A model generated the notes under the pieces. It did no database searches and was not told where the DNA came from. It saw nothing but the letters and a program-made list of their open reading frames with translations. Both the position numbers and the translations under genes were made by a program. Below, piece after piece: positions 8,644-17,253 of a DNA stretch of 59,956 nucleotides; the stretch's first letter is position 1; every line of letters begins with the position of its first letter. This DNA is from an uncultured Azospirillum sp. GTDB taxonomy: Bacteria; Pseudomonadota; Alphaproteobacteria; RF32; CAG-239. The DNA lies in the NCBI GenBank assembly GCA_947301965.1, contig CAMYUM010000009.1:1-59956 (forward strand), read 5' to 3'.

Positions 8644-9556
8644 TTTGGGAACGAATTCGTGCAGATTGCTGATTGCCGATAAAAACGGCAATGAAGTGTT
8701 TAAGAATGCGGTGCCGACCCGCTTGGGCGAAGGTATGGCAAAAAATAATTGTTTTACTGACGAAGCAATGGCGCGCGGTATAGATTGTTTTTGTATGTTT
8801 AAAATGTTTATGGACGAGTATAATGTGCAGAGATACCGTGCGGTTGCAACGGCAGCCTGCCGAATGGCCGAAAACGGAAGCGAATTTGTACATAAGGTAA
8901 AGCAGCAGGCAAATATTGATTTGGAAGTAATTGACGGGTATGAAGAGGCTCGTTTGAACTTATTGGGATCGATGGCAAATGTCAAAGATGAAAATGTAAA
9001 ATATATTGTGGTATATGATTTGGGCGGCGGTTCAACAGAGATTACGTTGGCAACGAAAGAATTAAGGCCTAAAATTTTACACACGGTTTCCATTCCTTGG
9101 GGCGCACGTAACAGTTCAGAAAAATTTGAGCTTAATGATTATGATGAAAATAAGGCTCAAAAGTTAGCATATGAAATAAGCAGGTATAGCAAGAAATTTG
9201 CAGAAGAGGCGGAATTGGATAAATACAGAGATAAGGTTTGTTTTGTGGCAACTTCAAGTACTCCGCTCAGGCTTACGCATATGGTTAAAGGCTGGGATAC
9301 GTACGAAAGGTCAAGAGCCGATGGAGTTGCGGTAGAAACAAAAGATTTTGAACGGGTGATAGCCGCAATTCGTAAAATGAATTTTGAAGAAAGGTTGGAA
9401 CACCCCTGCATAGGTCAGTCCCGAGCTGATATATTTAATGCCGCATGTGTGATTTTTGCGCAGATATATCATGATTTGGGGGCAAAAAAAATTATAGCAT
9501 CGCTGAAAAGCGCAGTTGACGGTATGATAACGGAGTTAATCAATGGCACAGACTAG
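8615..9556 (+). CDS. Ppx/GppA phosphatase family protein (copy 2)
   Basis: This is a second, divergent family member of 313 residues. It starts at a GTG after GAGGAGAGAAGGA inside the end of copy 1. It has AAIDLGTNSCRLL at about residues 7-19 and VVYDLGGGSTEITL near 130-143, so both phosphate-binding loops are kept. The overlap with copy 1 and with rlmE (14 nt) indicates one operon of Ppx, Ppx, rlmE, RsmB-like methyltransferase and a lipoprotein. Tandem copies may split polyphosphate and pppGpp hydrolysis, but this is inference. Confidence 0.9.
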   Translation: MRDTSLAAIDLGTNSCRLLIADKNGNEVFKNAVPTRLGEGMAKNNCFTDEAMARGIDCFCMFKMFMDEYNVQRYRAVATAACRMAENGSEFVHKVKQQANIDLEVIDGYEEARLNLLGSMANVKDENVKYIVVYDLGGGSTEITLATKELRPKILHTVSIPWGARNSSEKFELNDYDENKAQKLAYEISRYSKKFAEEAELDKYRDKVCFVATSSTPLRLTHMVKGWDTYERSRADGVAVETKDFERVIAAIRKMNFEERLEHPCIGQSRADIFNAACVIFAQIYHDLGAKKIIASLKSAVDGMITELINGTD

Positions 9557-10229
9557 AACGGCAAACTCAATTATGGCAAAACGTGGTTTGGCGGTAAAAG
9601 TAAAAACCTCAAAATATCGAAAGAAATCGTCAAATCAATGGTTGTTGCGGCAATTGAATGATCCATATGTGGCGGAAGCACAAAGAGTTGGTTACAGATC
9701 ACGGGCAGCGTTTAAGCTTATTCAGCTGGATGAAAAATTTAAGTTTTTGGGAAAAGGTAAGACCATTGTGGATTTGGGATGCGCTCCGGGCGGTTGGACG
9801 CAGATTGCGGTGCAGCGCAACAAAGGCACGGGGCAGGTGGTAGGACTTGATATTTTGCCCACAGAGCCGATTGAGGGGGCAACGTTGATACAACAAGATT
9901 TTACGGCTGAAGATGCTGCCGATAAATTAAAAGCACTTTTAAACGGCAAGGCTGATATTGTAATGAGTGATATGGCGGCGAACACTACGGGGCATCAACA
10001 GACTGATCATTTGAGAACTATAGCATTGGTAGAATTGGCGTATGACTTTGCCAAAGATGTGTTGGCAGAAGGCGGAATTTTTATTGCCAAAGTGTTTAAG
10101 GGCGGAGCTGAAGGTGAGTTTTTGAAAGAGATAAAAAAGAATTTTGCAAAAGTTGCTCACTTTAAGCCGGATGCCAGTCGCAAGACTTCTCCGGAAGAAT
10201 ATTTGGTAGCAATCGGCTTTAGGGGGTAG
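9543..10229 (+). CDS. rlmE: 23S rRNA (uridine-2552-2'-O)-methyltransferase
   Basis: RlmE (FtsJ/RrmJ) methylates U2552 of 23S rRNA late in 50S assembly. Family markers are YRSRAAFKLIQLDEKF, the SAM site VDLGCAPGGWTQ, VMSDMAANTTGHQQTDH and the catalytic Lys in FIAKVFKGG. A basic N-terminal region of about 40 residues precedes the fold. The ATG at 9543 overlaps the preceding ppx copy by 14 nt and has GGAG upstream; Met12 is a possible alternative start. Its stop is followed almost directly by the next methyltransferase. Confidence 0.96.
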   Translation: MAQTRTANSIMAKRGLAVKVKTSKYRKKSSNQWLLRQLNDPYVAEAQRVGYRSRAAFKLIQLDEKFKFLGKGKTIVDLGCAPGGWTQIAVQRNKGTGQVVGLDILPTEPIEGATLIQQDFTAEDAADKLKALLNGKADIVMSDMAANTTGHQQTDHLRTIALVELAYDFAKDVLAEGGIFIAKVFKGGAEGEFLKEIKKNFAKVAHFKPDASRKTSPEEYLVAIGFRG

Positions 10230-10231
10230 TG

Positions 10232-11458
10232 ATGCAAACTTCGGCACGTTATCAGGCGATTGCAGAGTTAATTGAGGAAGTATTTGCCGACAAACAATCG
10301 GCTGATAATATTTTGAATATATATTTTCGCGAAAGACGTTTTATCGGTTCAAAAGATCGAAAATTTATAAGCGAAGAAGTTTGGAAGATTATTCGTCATC
10401 GCCGGAGATTGGAGTTTGAGGCGCAAAGTCGGGATATAAGAAAGATTTTGCTTGTTTATTTAAAGGATCAAAATCTTGATGAGATTTTTGCCGGCGGAAA
10501 GTATGGATTGTTGCCGATAACAAAAGAAGAAAAAGATTGGTTGCAAAATCTGAAAGAGATTCCGTATCCGCCCGATGTTGAGGCAGAATGTCCAAAGTGG
10601 CTGTACGATAAAATTAAGGATATTTCATTATTGAAGAGTTTGAATACAGTAGCGAGTGCTGATTTCAGAATTAATGCACAAAGCAGACAAACCGTCATTC
10701 AAAAGATGAAAGATGAAGGCTTTGATGTTGTTCCGACGCCGTTTTCTCCAATAGGGATACGTTCTCGTGAAAGAGTAAACCTTAATAATTGCATGACTTT
10801 TCAAGACGGGTTGATTGAACCGCAGGATGAAGCTTCACAATTGGTATCAATACTATGTGATGTAAATCCGGAGCATAAAATTATTGATTATTGCTGCGGG
10901 GGCGGTGGCAAAAGTTTGGCTTTAGCTTATTTGTTGCATAATAAAGGTACGATAGAAGCTCATGATGTTGATATAAAAAGAATGGACGGGTTAGATGCAA
11001 GAATGAAACGCCTGCAAATTTCGAATATTGTGAAAGTATCAACAGAAAAGGTCAGTGATGATTATGATCGTTTTGTTATTGATGCTCCATGTTCGGGAAG
11101 CGGAACATGGAGGCGAAGCCCTGATGCAAAATTTAGATTAAGCGAAGGAAAATTGGCAGAGATTACAAGCGTGCAGGCGGAATTATTGAAGCTTGCAGCC
11201 GATAAGGTGAAAATCGGCGGGCAAATCATATATATAACATGTTCGGTCTTGGAAGAGGAAAACAAAAGACAAATTGATGCTTTTTTGGCGAAGAATAAAA
11301 ATTTTGAGCAGGTTGATATTGAGGAAATATGGAACCGCAAAATTGAGGCAATATATCCGTTTGAAAGCAAAAATCGGTTGCAGTTTTCTCCTGCGGCGAC
11401 AGGTACGGACGGATTTTTTGTTTCAATATTGCGCAAAAAACAGGAATACAAAAAATGA
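10232..11458 (+). CDS. RsmB/NOP family RNA (cytosine-C5) methyltransferase
   Basis: Members form m5C in rRNA using two cysteines. The catalytic motif VIDAPCSGSGTWRRSPDAKF and the second motif YITCSVLEEEN are both present, as is the SAM-binding IDYCCGGGGKSLAL. The first 130 residues are an N-terminal helical domain like the NusB-like part of RsmB. The ATG at 10232 has AGGGGG upstream and is preferred to a GTG 3 nt earlier. In alphaproteobacteria this subfamily is usually annotated only as RsmB/NOP family, so I give no symbol. ATGA overlap links it to the next gene. Confidence 0.92.
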   Translation: MQTSARYQAIAELIEEVFADKQSADNILNIYFRERRFIGSKDRKFISEEVWKIIRHRRRLEFEAQSRDIRKILLVYLKDQNLDEIFAGGKYGLLPITKEEKDWLQNLKEIPYPPDVEAECPKWLYDKIKDISLLKSLNTVASADFRINAQSRQTVIQKMKDEGFDVVPTPFSPIGIRSRERVNLNNCMTFQDGLIEPQDEASQLVSILCDVNPEHKIIDYCCGGGGKSLALAYLLHNKGTIEAHDVDIKRMDGLDARMKRLQISNIVKVSTEKVSDDYDRFVIDAPCSGSGTWRRSPDAKFRLSEGKLAEITSVQAELLKLAADKVKIGGQIIYITCSVLEEENKRQIDAFLAKNKNFEQVDIEEIWNRKIEAIYPFESKNRLQFSPAATGTDGFFVSILRKKQEYKK

Positions 11459-11811
11459 AAAAATTTTGTTGTTTGTTGTTATCAGTGTTGGTTGCCGGTT
11501 GTGCGACTCAAGAAAAATATGCTCAAATGCTTAACAACTATGTCGGGTTTAGCGAAGAAGAACTGGTCAGCCGTATGGGACCGCCGGATAATGTTTATGA
11601 ACTTAATAAAAATACGAAATATCTGACTTATAAGCGTGAATACAGATATTATAATCCGCCGAGTGCCACCACTCATTTTTGGGGAAACACCGCTTATACG
11701 GATTTTCATGGCGGGTATGAGCAAAAATTGTGGTGCAATACAACTTTTACACTAAAAAACAGAGTGGTTGAAAATTATCGTTTTGAAGGTAATAATTGCG
11801 TAGCCAAATAA
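11455..11811 (+). CDS. Outer-membrane lipoprotein, SmpA/BamE-like
   Basis: The signal sequence has a lipobox LVAGC, with the lipidated cysteine at residue 16. After it, the segment GFSEEELVSRMGPPDNVYEL resembles the start of the BamE/SmpA fold, in which a short helix and a GPP turn lead to a small beta sheet. The C-terminal part contains two further cysteines (LWCNTTF and NNCVAK) that could pair. The start codon overlaps the stop of the upstream methyltransferase as ATGA, so it is translationally coupled. The BamE-like assignment is by pattern only. Confidence 0.6.
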   Translation: MKKFCCLLLSVLVAGCATQEKYAQMLNNYVGFSEEELVSRMGPPDNVYELNKNTKYLTYKREYRYYNPPSATTHFWGNTAYTDFHGGYEQKLWCNTTFTLKNRVVENYRFEGNNCVAK

Positions 11812-11895
11812 TTTAAATGTGGAAAAATTTTTCTCGAGATTGTGAAAAAAGTAAATTGTGATACAGTTGCAATATCGTTTTTATGGAGAAGCACT

Positions 11896-12114
11896 ATGTC
11901 AGGTGAGTTTTTGCACAATTTTTGCATGTATCAGAACGCTATGCTCAATGTAGGAAAAAAGGCGGATCAATGCCGTGTCCAAAATGTGGCAGAGAACAAC
12001 CTTGACCTGGATATTAACGATATGATATCTGCCGCCTATAAGGCCGAAAGAGAATTGTCAGAAGTTATGAGTATTAGCGATTCGTATAACGAGATTCTAA
12101 AAATGATAATGTAG
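11896..12114 (+). CDS. Small hypothetical protein, 72 aa
   Basis: The ATG at 11896 has GGAG 7 nt upstream; a longer reading from a GTG at 11842 lacks an SD. The protein has no signal peptide or membrane segment and is helical and acidic, with an amphipathic middle (DINDMISAAYKAERELSEVM). I recognise no family. It lies just before tRNA-Leu. Confidence 0.45.
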   Translation: MSGEFLHNFCMYQNAMLNVGKKADQCRVQNVAENNLDLDINDMISAAYKAERELSEVMSISDSYNEILKMIM

Positions 12115-12182
12115 TCAGAAAAAATGCTTGATTATTTTTTCAAACTAGTTTAAATCACTTTTGACTTTGTAATAAAAGTTGT

Positions 12183-12268
12183 GCGGCTGTGGCGAAATTG
12201 GTAAACGCGTAACGTTGAGGTCGTTATGAGCTAAGCTCTTGGAAGTTCAAGTCTTCTCAGCCGCACCA
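12183..12268 (+). tRNA. tRNA-Leu (anticodon GAG)
   Basis: The acceptor arms GCGGCTG / CAGCCGC pair and the CCA is encoded. The anticodon stem-loop TAACG-TTGAGGT-CGTTA gives anticodon GAG, and the long variable arm (class II) fits leucine. Confidence 0.95.
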
Positions 12269-12324
12269 ATTAAGTTCTATGAGGGTTTTGCCAAAATATA
12301 ATTTTTAACCAAGGGAGGGATTTG

Positions 12325-13770
12325 ATGACAAAGAAAACCAAGAAAAAGTCTCCCGTAATTAAGCGCAAATTTGGCAACCGTTTTTCAAAAAAGCAAAAAC
12401 AAAAGAAAAAAGAGCAGCAGACCTATTTGGGACTGGGGCCGAAGTTTGTTAAGTCGATTATTATCGGCTTAAACGAAGATGACGATATCCATGTTAAAAA
12501 GATTGTTGCCGGTCTTGATGAATATGATTTGGCAAAATTGATTGAAGTTTTGGATATCAACCACCGCCGCAAACTTATCAATATATTGGGTGACAAGATT
12601 GATCCGGCGGTATTCCCGGAATTAAACGAAGTCGTTCAGGAACAAGTTTTAGAAAGTTTGGATGAAAACCAAATCGTTAAGATTGTTAACGAGTTGGATT
12701 CAGACGATGCGGTTGAGGTCTTGGAAAATCTTGATGACGATGAACAAGAGCAAATTATTCAGCACTTGGATCCCGAACTGCAATATCAAGTTCAGTCATC
12801 ACTCAATTATCCGGAAGATTCTGCCGGTCGTATCATGTCACGTGACTTTGTCAGTATGCCTGACAACTGGAGTGTGAAAGAGGCCAAACAATATTTGTTG
12901 AATAATGAAGAGCTTCCTGACGAATTTTATACAGTATTTTTGGTAGATGAAAAAACGTTGCGTCCTACCGGCGAAATTACGTTGGATAAATTGTTGCGCG
13001 CAAAGGCGGATGAAAAATTAAGCGCAATTATGGACGGTGAAATTGTTCCGGTTGATGTACATACCGACCAAGAAGAAGTGGCGCACATGTTCCGTGAATA
13101 CGGTTGGATGTCAGCTATGGTGGTTGATGCCAAAGGTCGTCTTATCGGCGTGATTAATGTTGACGATGTAATTGAGATTATTCACGAAGAAGCTAACGAA
13201 GATATTATGGGTATTGCCGGTGCGGAGAGCGGTGACGTATATCGTTCGGTGTTTGACATATTTAAATCCCGTTCGATTTGGTTAGTTACCAATTTGTTTG
13301 CAACGATTATTGCGGCATCGGTTGTAGGCGGTTTTCAGGATATTATTGCCGAAATGTCAGTTCTGGCGGTTCTAATGCCGATTGTGGCTTCAATGGGGGG
13401 AACAACCGGACAGCAGACGTTGGCTGTGGTGGTACGTTCGTTGGCAACAAAAGAGTTGAATTCACGTAATGCTTTGCGGATGATCGGTAAAGAGTTTATG
13501 GTCGGTCTGTGCAACGGACTTTTGTTTGCGACTATGATTGGTGTCGCCGTTTATGTATGGGTGCCGGAAAAGATTATAATCAGTTATATTATTGCTTTGG
13601 CAATGCTATGTAACTTGGTGGTAGCCAGTCTTGCCGGTATTTTGATTCCATTGACACTTAACCGCCTGAAAGTTGATCCGGCCATCAGTTCCGGTGTATT
13701 TTTGATTGCTTGTACGGATTCAGGCGGATATTTCATCTTTTTAGGCTTGGCAAAGCTGTTACTGTTCTAA
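12325..13770 (+). CDS. mgtE: Magnesium transporter MgtE
   Basis: MgtE is a gated Mg2+ channel of the inner membrane. The order of parts is typical: a basic N-terminal tail, a MgtE N domain (repeated D/E-rich helical hairpins, residues about 40-150), two CBS domains (about 155-275; SAGRIMSRDFV and MSAMVVDAKGRLIGVI) and a five-helix membrane domain (about 305-481). The membrane part contains the conserved SMGGTTGQQTLAVVVR and the ion-path region ACTDSGGYFIFLGLA. The ATG at 12325 has GGGAGGGA upstream. The N-terminal basic run (KKTKKKSPVIKRKFGNRFS) is longer than usual. Confidence 0.96.
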   Translation: MTKKTKKKSPVIKRKFGNRFSKKQKQKKKEQQTYLGLGPKFVKSIIIGLNEDDDIHVKKIVAGLDEYDLAKLIEVLDINHRRKLINILGDKIDPAVFPELNEVVQEQVLESLDENQIVKIVNELDSDDAVEVLENLDDDEQEQIIQHLDPELQYQVQSSLNYPEDSAGRIMSRDFVSMPDNWSVKEAKQYLLNNEELPDEFYTVFLVDEKTLRPTGEITLDKLLRAKADEKLSAIMDGEIVPVDVHTDQEEVAHMFREYGWMSAMVVDAKGRLIGVINVDDVIEIIHEEANEDIMGIAGAESGDVYRSVFDIFKSRSIWLVTNLFATIIAASVVGGFQDIIAEMSVLAVLMPIVASMGGTTGQQTLAVVVRSLATKELNSRNALRMIGKEFMVGLCNGLLFATMIGVAVYVWVPEKIIISYIIALAMLCNLVVASLAGILIPLTLNRLKVDPAISSGVFLIACTDSGGYFIFLGLAKLLLF

Positions 13771-13851
13771 ATTTTCATTGCATAGATTGAATTTTGTGCT
13801 TTGTGTGGCGCCATTTTGCCGTATAATGACGGCAAAATAAAGGAGTTTGTG

Positions 13852-14322
13852 ATGTTGTCCGGTCTTATTGTCGCCGCGATTGTGGTTGTGTTGGATCAGC
13901 TGTCCAAGTTTTGGGTGCTGAATTATGTTTTGGCAACTTATCCGTATATAAAAATAGCTTCGTTTTTTAATGTTGTTAACGCCTGGAATACCGGCGTTAG
14001 TTTTTCAATGTTCAGCAGTAACGGCTCGTGGGGAACCATAATTTTGTGTGTGATGGCGCTTGCAATTGTGGCAATGTTGCTTTGGTGGCTGAAAAAAGAA
14101 AAAACACTGTTGATGCAGATTGCGTTGGGATTGGTTATCGGCGGGGCAATCGGTAATGTTATTGATCGTATCCGTTTAGGTGCGGTGTTTGACTTTTTAG
14201 ATTTTCATGCGGCAGGGTATCATTGGCCGGCGTTTAACCTTGCTGACAGTGCAATTTGTATAGGTGCGTTATTAATTTTTGTCAGAAGTTTATTTCAGGA
14301 TAAAAAGGGAGAAAAAAAGTGA
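13852..14322 (+). CDS. lspA: Lipoprotein signal peptidase (signal peptidase II)
   Basis: LspA cleaves prolipoprotein signal peptides in the inner membrane. The ATG at 13852 has AGGAG 6 nt upstream and gives 156 residues, normal for the family. Four hydrophobic segments are visible. Catalytic aspartates lie in NVIDRIRLGAVFDFLDF and FNLADSAI. The lipoprotein genes nearby, including the next one, are expected substrates. The stop overlaps the next start (TGATG), giving an operon with a DUF3035 lipoprotein and two M16 peptidases, an order common in alphaproteobacteria. Confidence 0.96.
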   Translation: MLSGLIVAAIVVVLDQLSKFWVLNYVLATYPYIKIASFFNVVNAWNTGVSFSMFSSNGSWGTIILCVMALAIVAMLLWWLKKEKTLLMQIALGLVIGGAIGNVIDRIRLGAVFDFLDFHAAGYHWPAFNLADSAICIGALLIFVRSLFQDKKGEKK

Positions 14323-14507
14323 TGAGAAGGCTGTTTTTGTTGGTGGTATTGGTTTGCATGGCGGGAGCATGCGGGCTTACGAAGAAAAATTTGGGGTTGG
14401 AAAAGACAGCACCCGATGCATCAAACGTCAGCGCAAAAGAAGCTTTAATTTTACCTCCGAACTATCATCAGCGGCCGGTGGTCGAGATGAAAAAGGCTGA
14501 AGAATAA
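14322..14507 (+). CDS. Small DUF3035 (BamF-like) lipoprotein
   Basis: This 61-residue protein has a lipobox MAGAC (Cys about residue 17). It is followed by the family pattern GLEKTAPDASNV and LILPPNYHQRPV, close to the alphaproteobacterial DUF3035 consensus of PDE, LxLPP and LRPP. Members were linked to the outer-membrane BAM complex in Caulobacter (BamF). Its place directly after lspA supports the assignment. The start is the ATG overlapping the lspA stop, with GGGAG about 10 nt upstream. Confidence 0.75.
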   Translation: MRRLFLLVVLVCMAGACGLTKKNLGLEKTAPDASNVSAKEALILPPNYHQRPVVEMKKAEE

Positions 14508-14519
14508 GGGGATGTTAAT

Positions 14520-15848
14520 TTGAAAAAACTTAAACTTTTGTTTTTGTTAGCAGCATTAATGTTGATTGCTCTGCCGGCTAAGGCGGAGCTTTTCGGCTTA
14601 AAAGGGTATGTGCTAAAAAACGGTATGCGTCTGGCGGTAGTACCTAACCACAAGGCTCCGATTGCCAAACATATGGTGTGGTATAAGGTGGGAGCGGCAG
14701 ACGAAGAACTGGGTAAGGGCGGTTCGGCGCATTTGTTAGAACATTTGATGTTTCGCGGCACCCAAAAGGTGAGAGGGCAGTCTTTTAACCGTATTTTAGA
14801 GGAAAACGGGGCTGAAAACAACGCCTTTACAGCTCAGGACGTTACGGTTTATCACGAGGCTGTTGATATCAGCAGGTTGGAATTGGCAATGGCTTTAGAG
14901 GCAGACAGAATGCGTAATCTGAGCATTGACGAAAACAGCTTTGAAACCGAGCGCAAGATTGTGTACCAAGAACGTAAACAGGTAGTGGAAAACAATCCTC
15001 TCTACAAGTTTAGTGAAGAGTTACAGCGTGTATTTTGGCAAGATCATCCTTACAGCCGTCCGATTACCGGGAGTGAAAGTGAGATTTTGAGCCTTACACG
15101 CAAAGATGTAAAAGATATTTATAACCGTTATTATGTGCCGAATAATGCGGTATTGGTTATTGCCGGAGATATTGAACCTGATGCGGTATATCGTTTGGCG
15201 GAAAAGTATTATGGCAAAATTAAACCGGTAACTTTACCGCTTAATAAGGAAATCTTTGATGCAAAAGTTGAGAGCCAAACGGCTTTGAGAATGAAATTGC
15301 CTGATATTGAGTTGCCGCGACTGATTAAAAAATACCATGTTCCGGGCTATACAGAGGCTAAAGACGGGATATATCCGTATATAGTGCTGTCAAAATATTT
15401 AGGTGAGGGCGAGGTATCAAAATTATATGTTAATTTGGTCGTAAAAAGTAAAATTGCTACCGGAGTATCTACGGATTATAACTTTGTGGCGATAAGAGGA
15501 GGAAGTTTCAGCATAAGTGCAATTCCGGCAAAGGGAGTGAGTGTTGATGATTTGAAATCAGCACTTGAGAGCGCAATGAAACAGGCAATGAGCGAACTTG
15601 ATGCGAAAACATTGCAAAAATATAAAAAACAGATGTTGTCGGGACTGATGTATGCCAAAGATAATCCGAATGAGGCTGCACAGGTAGTCGGAATGCTGGC
15701 ATCTGCCGGTATGAGCGATGATGAGATTGAAAATTATGCCAACAATATTGAAAAAGTTACGGTGGCTGACGTTAAAAAGGCATTCAATACAATAATAAAC
15801 TCAACCCAGACCGAAGCCATGGTCGAGCCGGAAGGAGCAAAGAAATGA
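14520..15848 (+). CDS. M16 family zinc metallopeptidase (catalytic partner)
   Basis: This periplasmic pitrilysin-type peptidase starts at a TTG with AGGGGA 7 nt upstream. A signal peptide covers about residues 1-22 (cleavage after AKA). The inverted zinc motif HLLEH is at 71-75 and the third ligand Glu at about 151 (VYQERKQ), as in HxxEH-X75-E. The length of 442 fits bacterial M16B enzymes. It overlaps the next gene by 4 nt; bacterial M16B proteins often form heterodimers with such a partner. The substrate is unknown. Confidence 0.93.
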   Translation: MKKLKLLFLLAALMLIALPAKAELFGLKGYVLKNGMRLAVVPNHKAPIAKHMVWYKVGAADEELGKGGSAHLLEHLMFRGTQKVRGQSFNRILEENGAENNAFTAQDVTVYHEAVDISRLELAMALEADRMRNLSIDENSFETERKIVYQERKQVVENNPLYKFSEELQRVFWQDHPYSRPITGSESEILSLTRKDVKDIYNRYYVPNNAVLVIAGDIEPDAVYRLAEKYYGKIKPVTLPLNKEIFDAKVESQTALRMKLPDIELPRLIKKYHVPGYTEAKDGIYPYIVLSKYLGEGEVSKLYVNLVVKSKIATGVSTDYNFVAIRGGSFSISAIPAKGVSVDDLKSALESAMKQAMSELDAKTLQKYKKQMLSGLMYAKDNPNEAAQVVGMLASAGMSDDEIENYANNIEKVTVADVKKAFNTIINSTQTEAMVEPEGAKK

Positions 15849-17251
15849 GTCACAGACCTTTGTATGCCAAAAGACATCACAGACGGTGGTTATGGTTGCT
15901 GTTTGCTGTTTTAGTAATATTTTGGGGGTGGCGATATTATTTTGTCTTTAATCCTCAAAAAATAATCGAAAACTCCGAGTTTAAAAATAAATCATTTGCC
16001 AGTGAAGTGGTGGAGATTACGGCTCCAAAGAGCGGTATTAAGGCGTATTGGATGCAGGAAAAGAGCAATCCGATTGTAAGTATGAGTTTTGTGTTTGCCA
16101 ACAGCGGCTCGGTTCGTGATGTAAAAAGAGGAACGGCAAATTTTGTTGCTGCGATGCTGACGGAAGGTAATGAACAACTGAGCAGCCAGAGTTTTAAAGA
16201 AAAACTTGAGGAGTATGCAATCGGCATAAGTTTTAGCGCTGATAAAGATGATTTTAGCGGCAGCATGGTTACGTTGAAAGAAAATTTGCCTTTGGCAAAG
16301 GATTTGTTGCATAAAGCGCTGGTTGCTCCTCGTATGGATGAAACTGATTTTGTAAGAATAAAAAATCAGATATTGCAAAGCTTGGAATATTTGCATGAAA
16401 AACCGCAACACAGATTGAGAGAGCTGACCAACAAAGAAATATTCGGCAACCATGCCTATGCATACGAGCCGTTGGGGCAGATAAATGATATTAAGACAAT
16501 TTCGGTCGAGGGTTTGCGTGCGTTTATCAAAGGCAATTTGACACGTGACAGAATATATGCGGGGATTGCCGGTGATATATCACGCGAAGAGGCTGAAAAA
16601 TTGATTGATGAAGTGTTTGCTGATTTACCCGAAAAAGGTAATGATAAAGAGGTGATTATACCGGAAATTGATTTTTCGGCACGAGAGGTTGATACGGTCG
16701 ATGAAAAATTGCCGCAGGTGCTGACGGCAATAGTGGCTCCGTCGGTGGAAAGGCTGGATAGAGATTTTTATCCGCTGTATATTGCCAATTATGTGTTTGG
16801 CGGAGCAGGGCTGAATTCACGCGTGAATCAGGCGGCGAGAGAAAAAGAGGGATTGACCTATGGCGCACATACGGGAATGTCGTTGCTGTATGGGGCTCCG
16901 CATTTGGTCGGAGGTTTTTCAACAACGCCGCAAAATTTTGAACGGATGAGCAAAATATTTGCTGATGAATGGCAAAAAATGGGGACCGAAGGGATAAGTA
17001 AAGAAGAATTAACGGCAGCAAAAAATTATTTAATTAATTCGTATAATCTGCGTTTTGCGGATATCGGCACTTTATCGGCCATCTTAGTTAGTATGCAGAA
17101 AGAAAATTTAGGCATAGACTTCCTGCAAAAGCGTAATTTTTATGTTGAGCAGGTTACGCTGGAACGAGTTAATCGTGCGGCAAAGAAATATTTTTCTCCC
17201 GAAAAGTTGATTTTTATCAATATGGGGAACATTAAAGCAGAAAGGAACTAA
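15845..17251 (+). CDS. M16 family peptidase homologue lacking the zinc motif
   Basis: This is the second M16 protein, 468 residues, with an N-terminal membrane anchor (about residues 13-33, after an HRPLYAKRHHRR basic start). At the position of HxxEH it reads TANFVAAMLTEG, so the zinc ligands are missing. It keeps the substrate-binding R/Y region EKEGLTYGAHTGM. In M16B heterodimers one chain is catalytic and the other provides the R/Y motif, which matches this pair. It is therefore probably an inactive but required subunit. The ATGA overlap gives coupling with the catalytic gene. Confidence 0.9.
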   Translation: MSHRPLYAKRHHRRWLWLLFAVLVIFWGWRYYFVFNPQKIIENSEFKNKSFASEVVEITAPKSGIKAYWMQEKSNPIVSMSFVFANSGSVRDVKRGTANFVAAMLTEGNEQLSSQSFKEKLEEYAIGISFSADKDDFSGSMVTLKENLPLAKDLLHKALVAPRMDETDFVRIKNQILQSLEYLHEKPQHRLRELTNKEIFGNHAYAYEPLGQINDIKTISVEGLRAFIKGNLTRDRIYAGIAGDISREEAEKLIDEVFADLPEKGNDKEVIIPEIDFSAREVDTVDEKLPQVLTAIVAPSVERLDRDFYPLYIANYVFGGAGLNSRVNQAAREKEGLTYGAHTGMSLLYGAPHLVGGFSTTPQNFERMSKIFADEWQKMGTEGISKEELTAAKNYLINSYNLRFADIGTLSAILVSMQKENLGIDFLQKRNFYVEQVTLERVNRAAKKYFSPEKLIFINMGNIKAERN

Positions 17252-17253
17252 AA

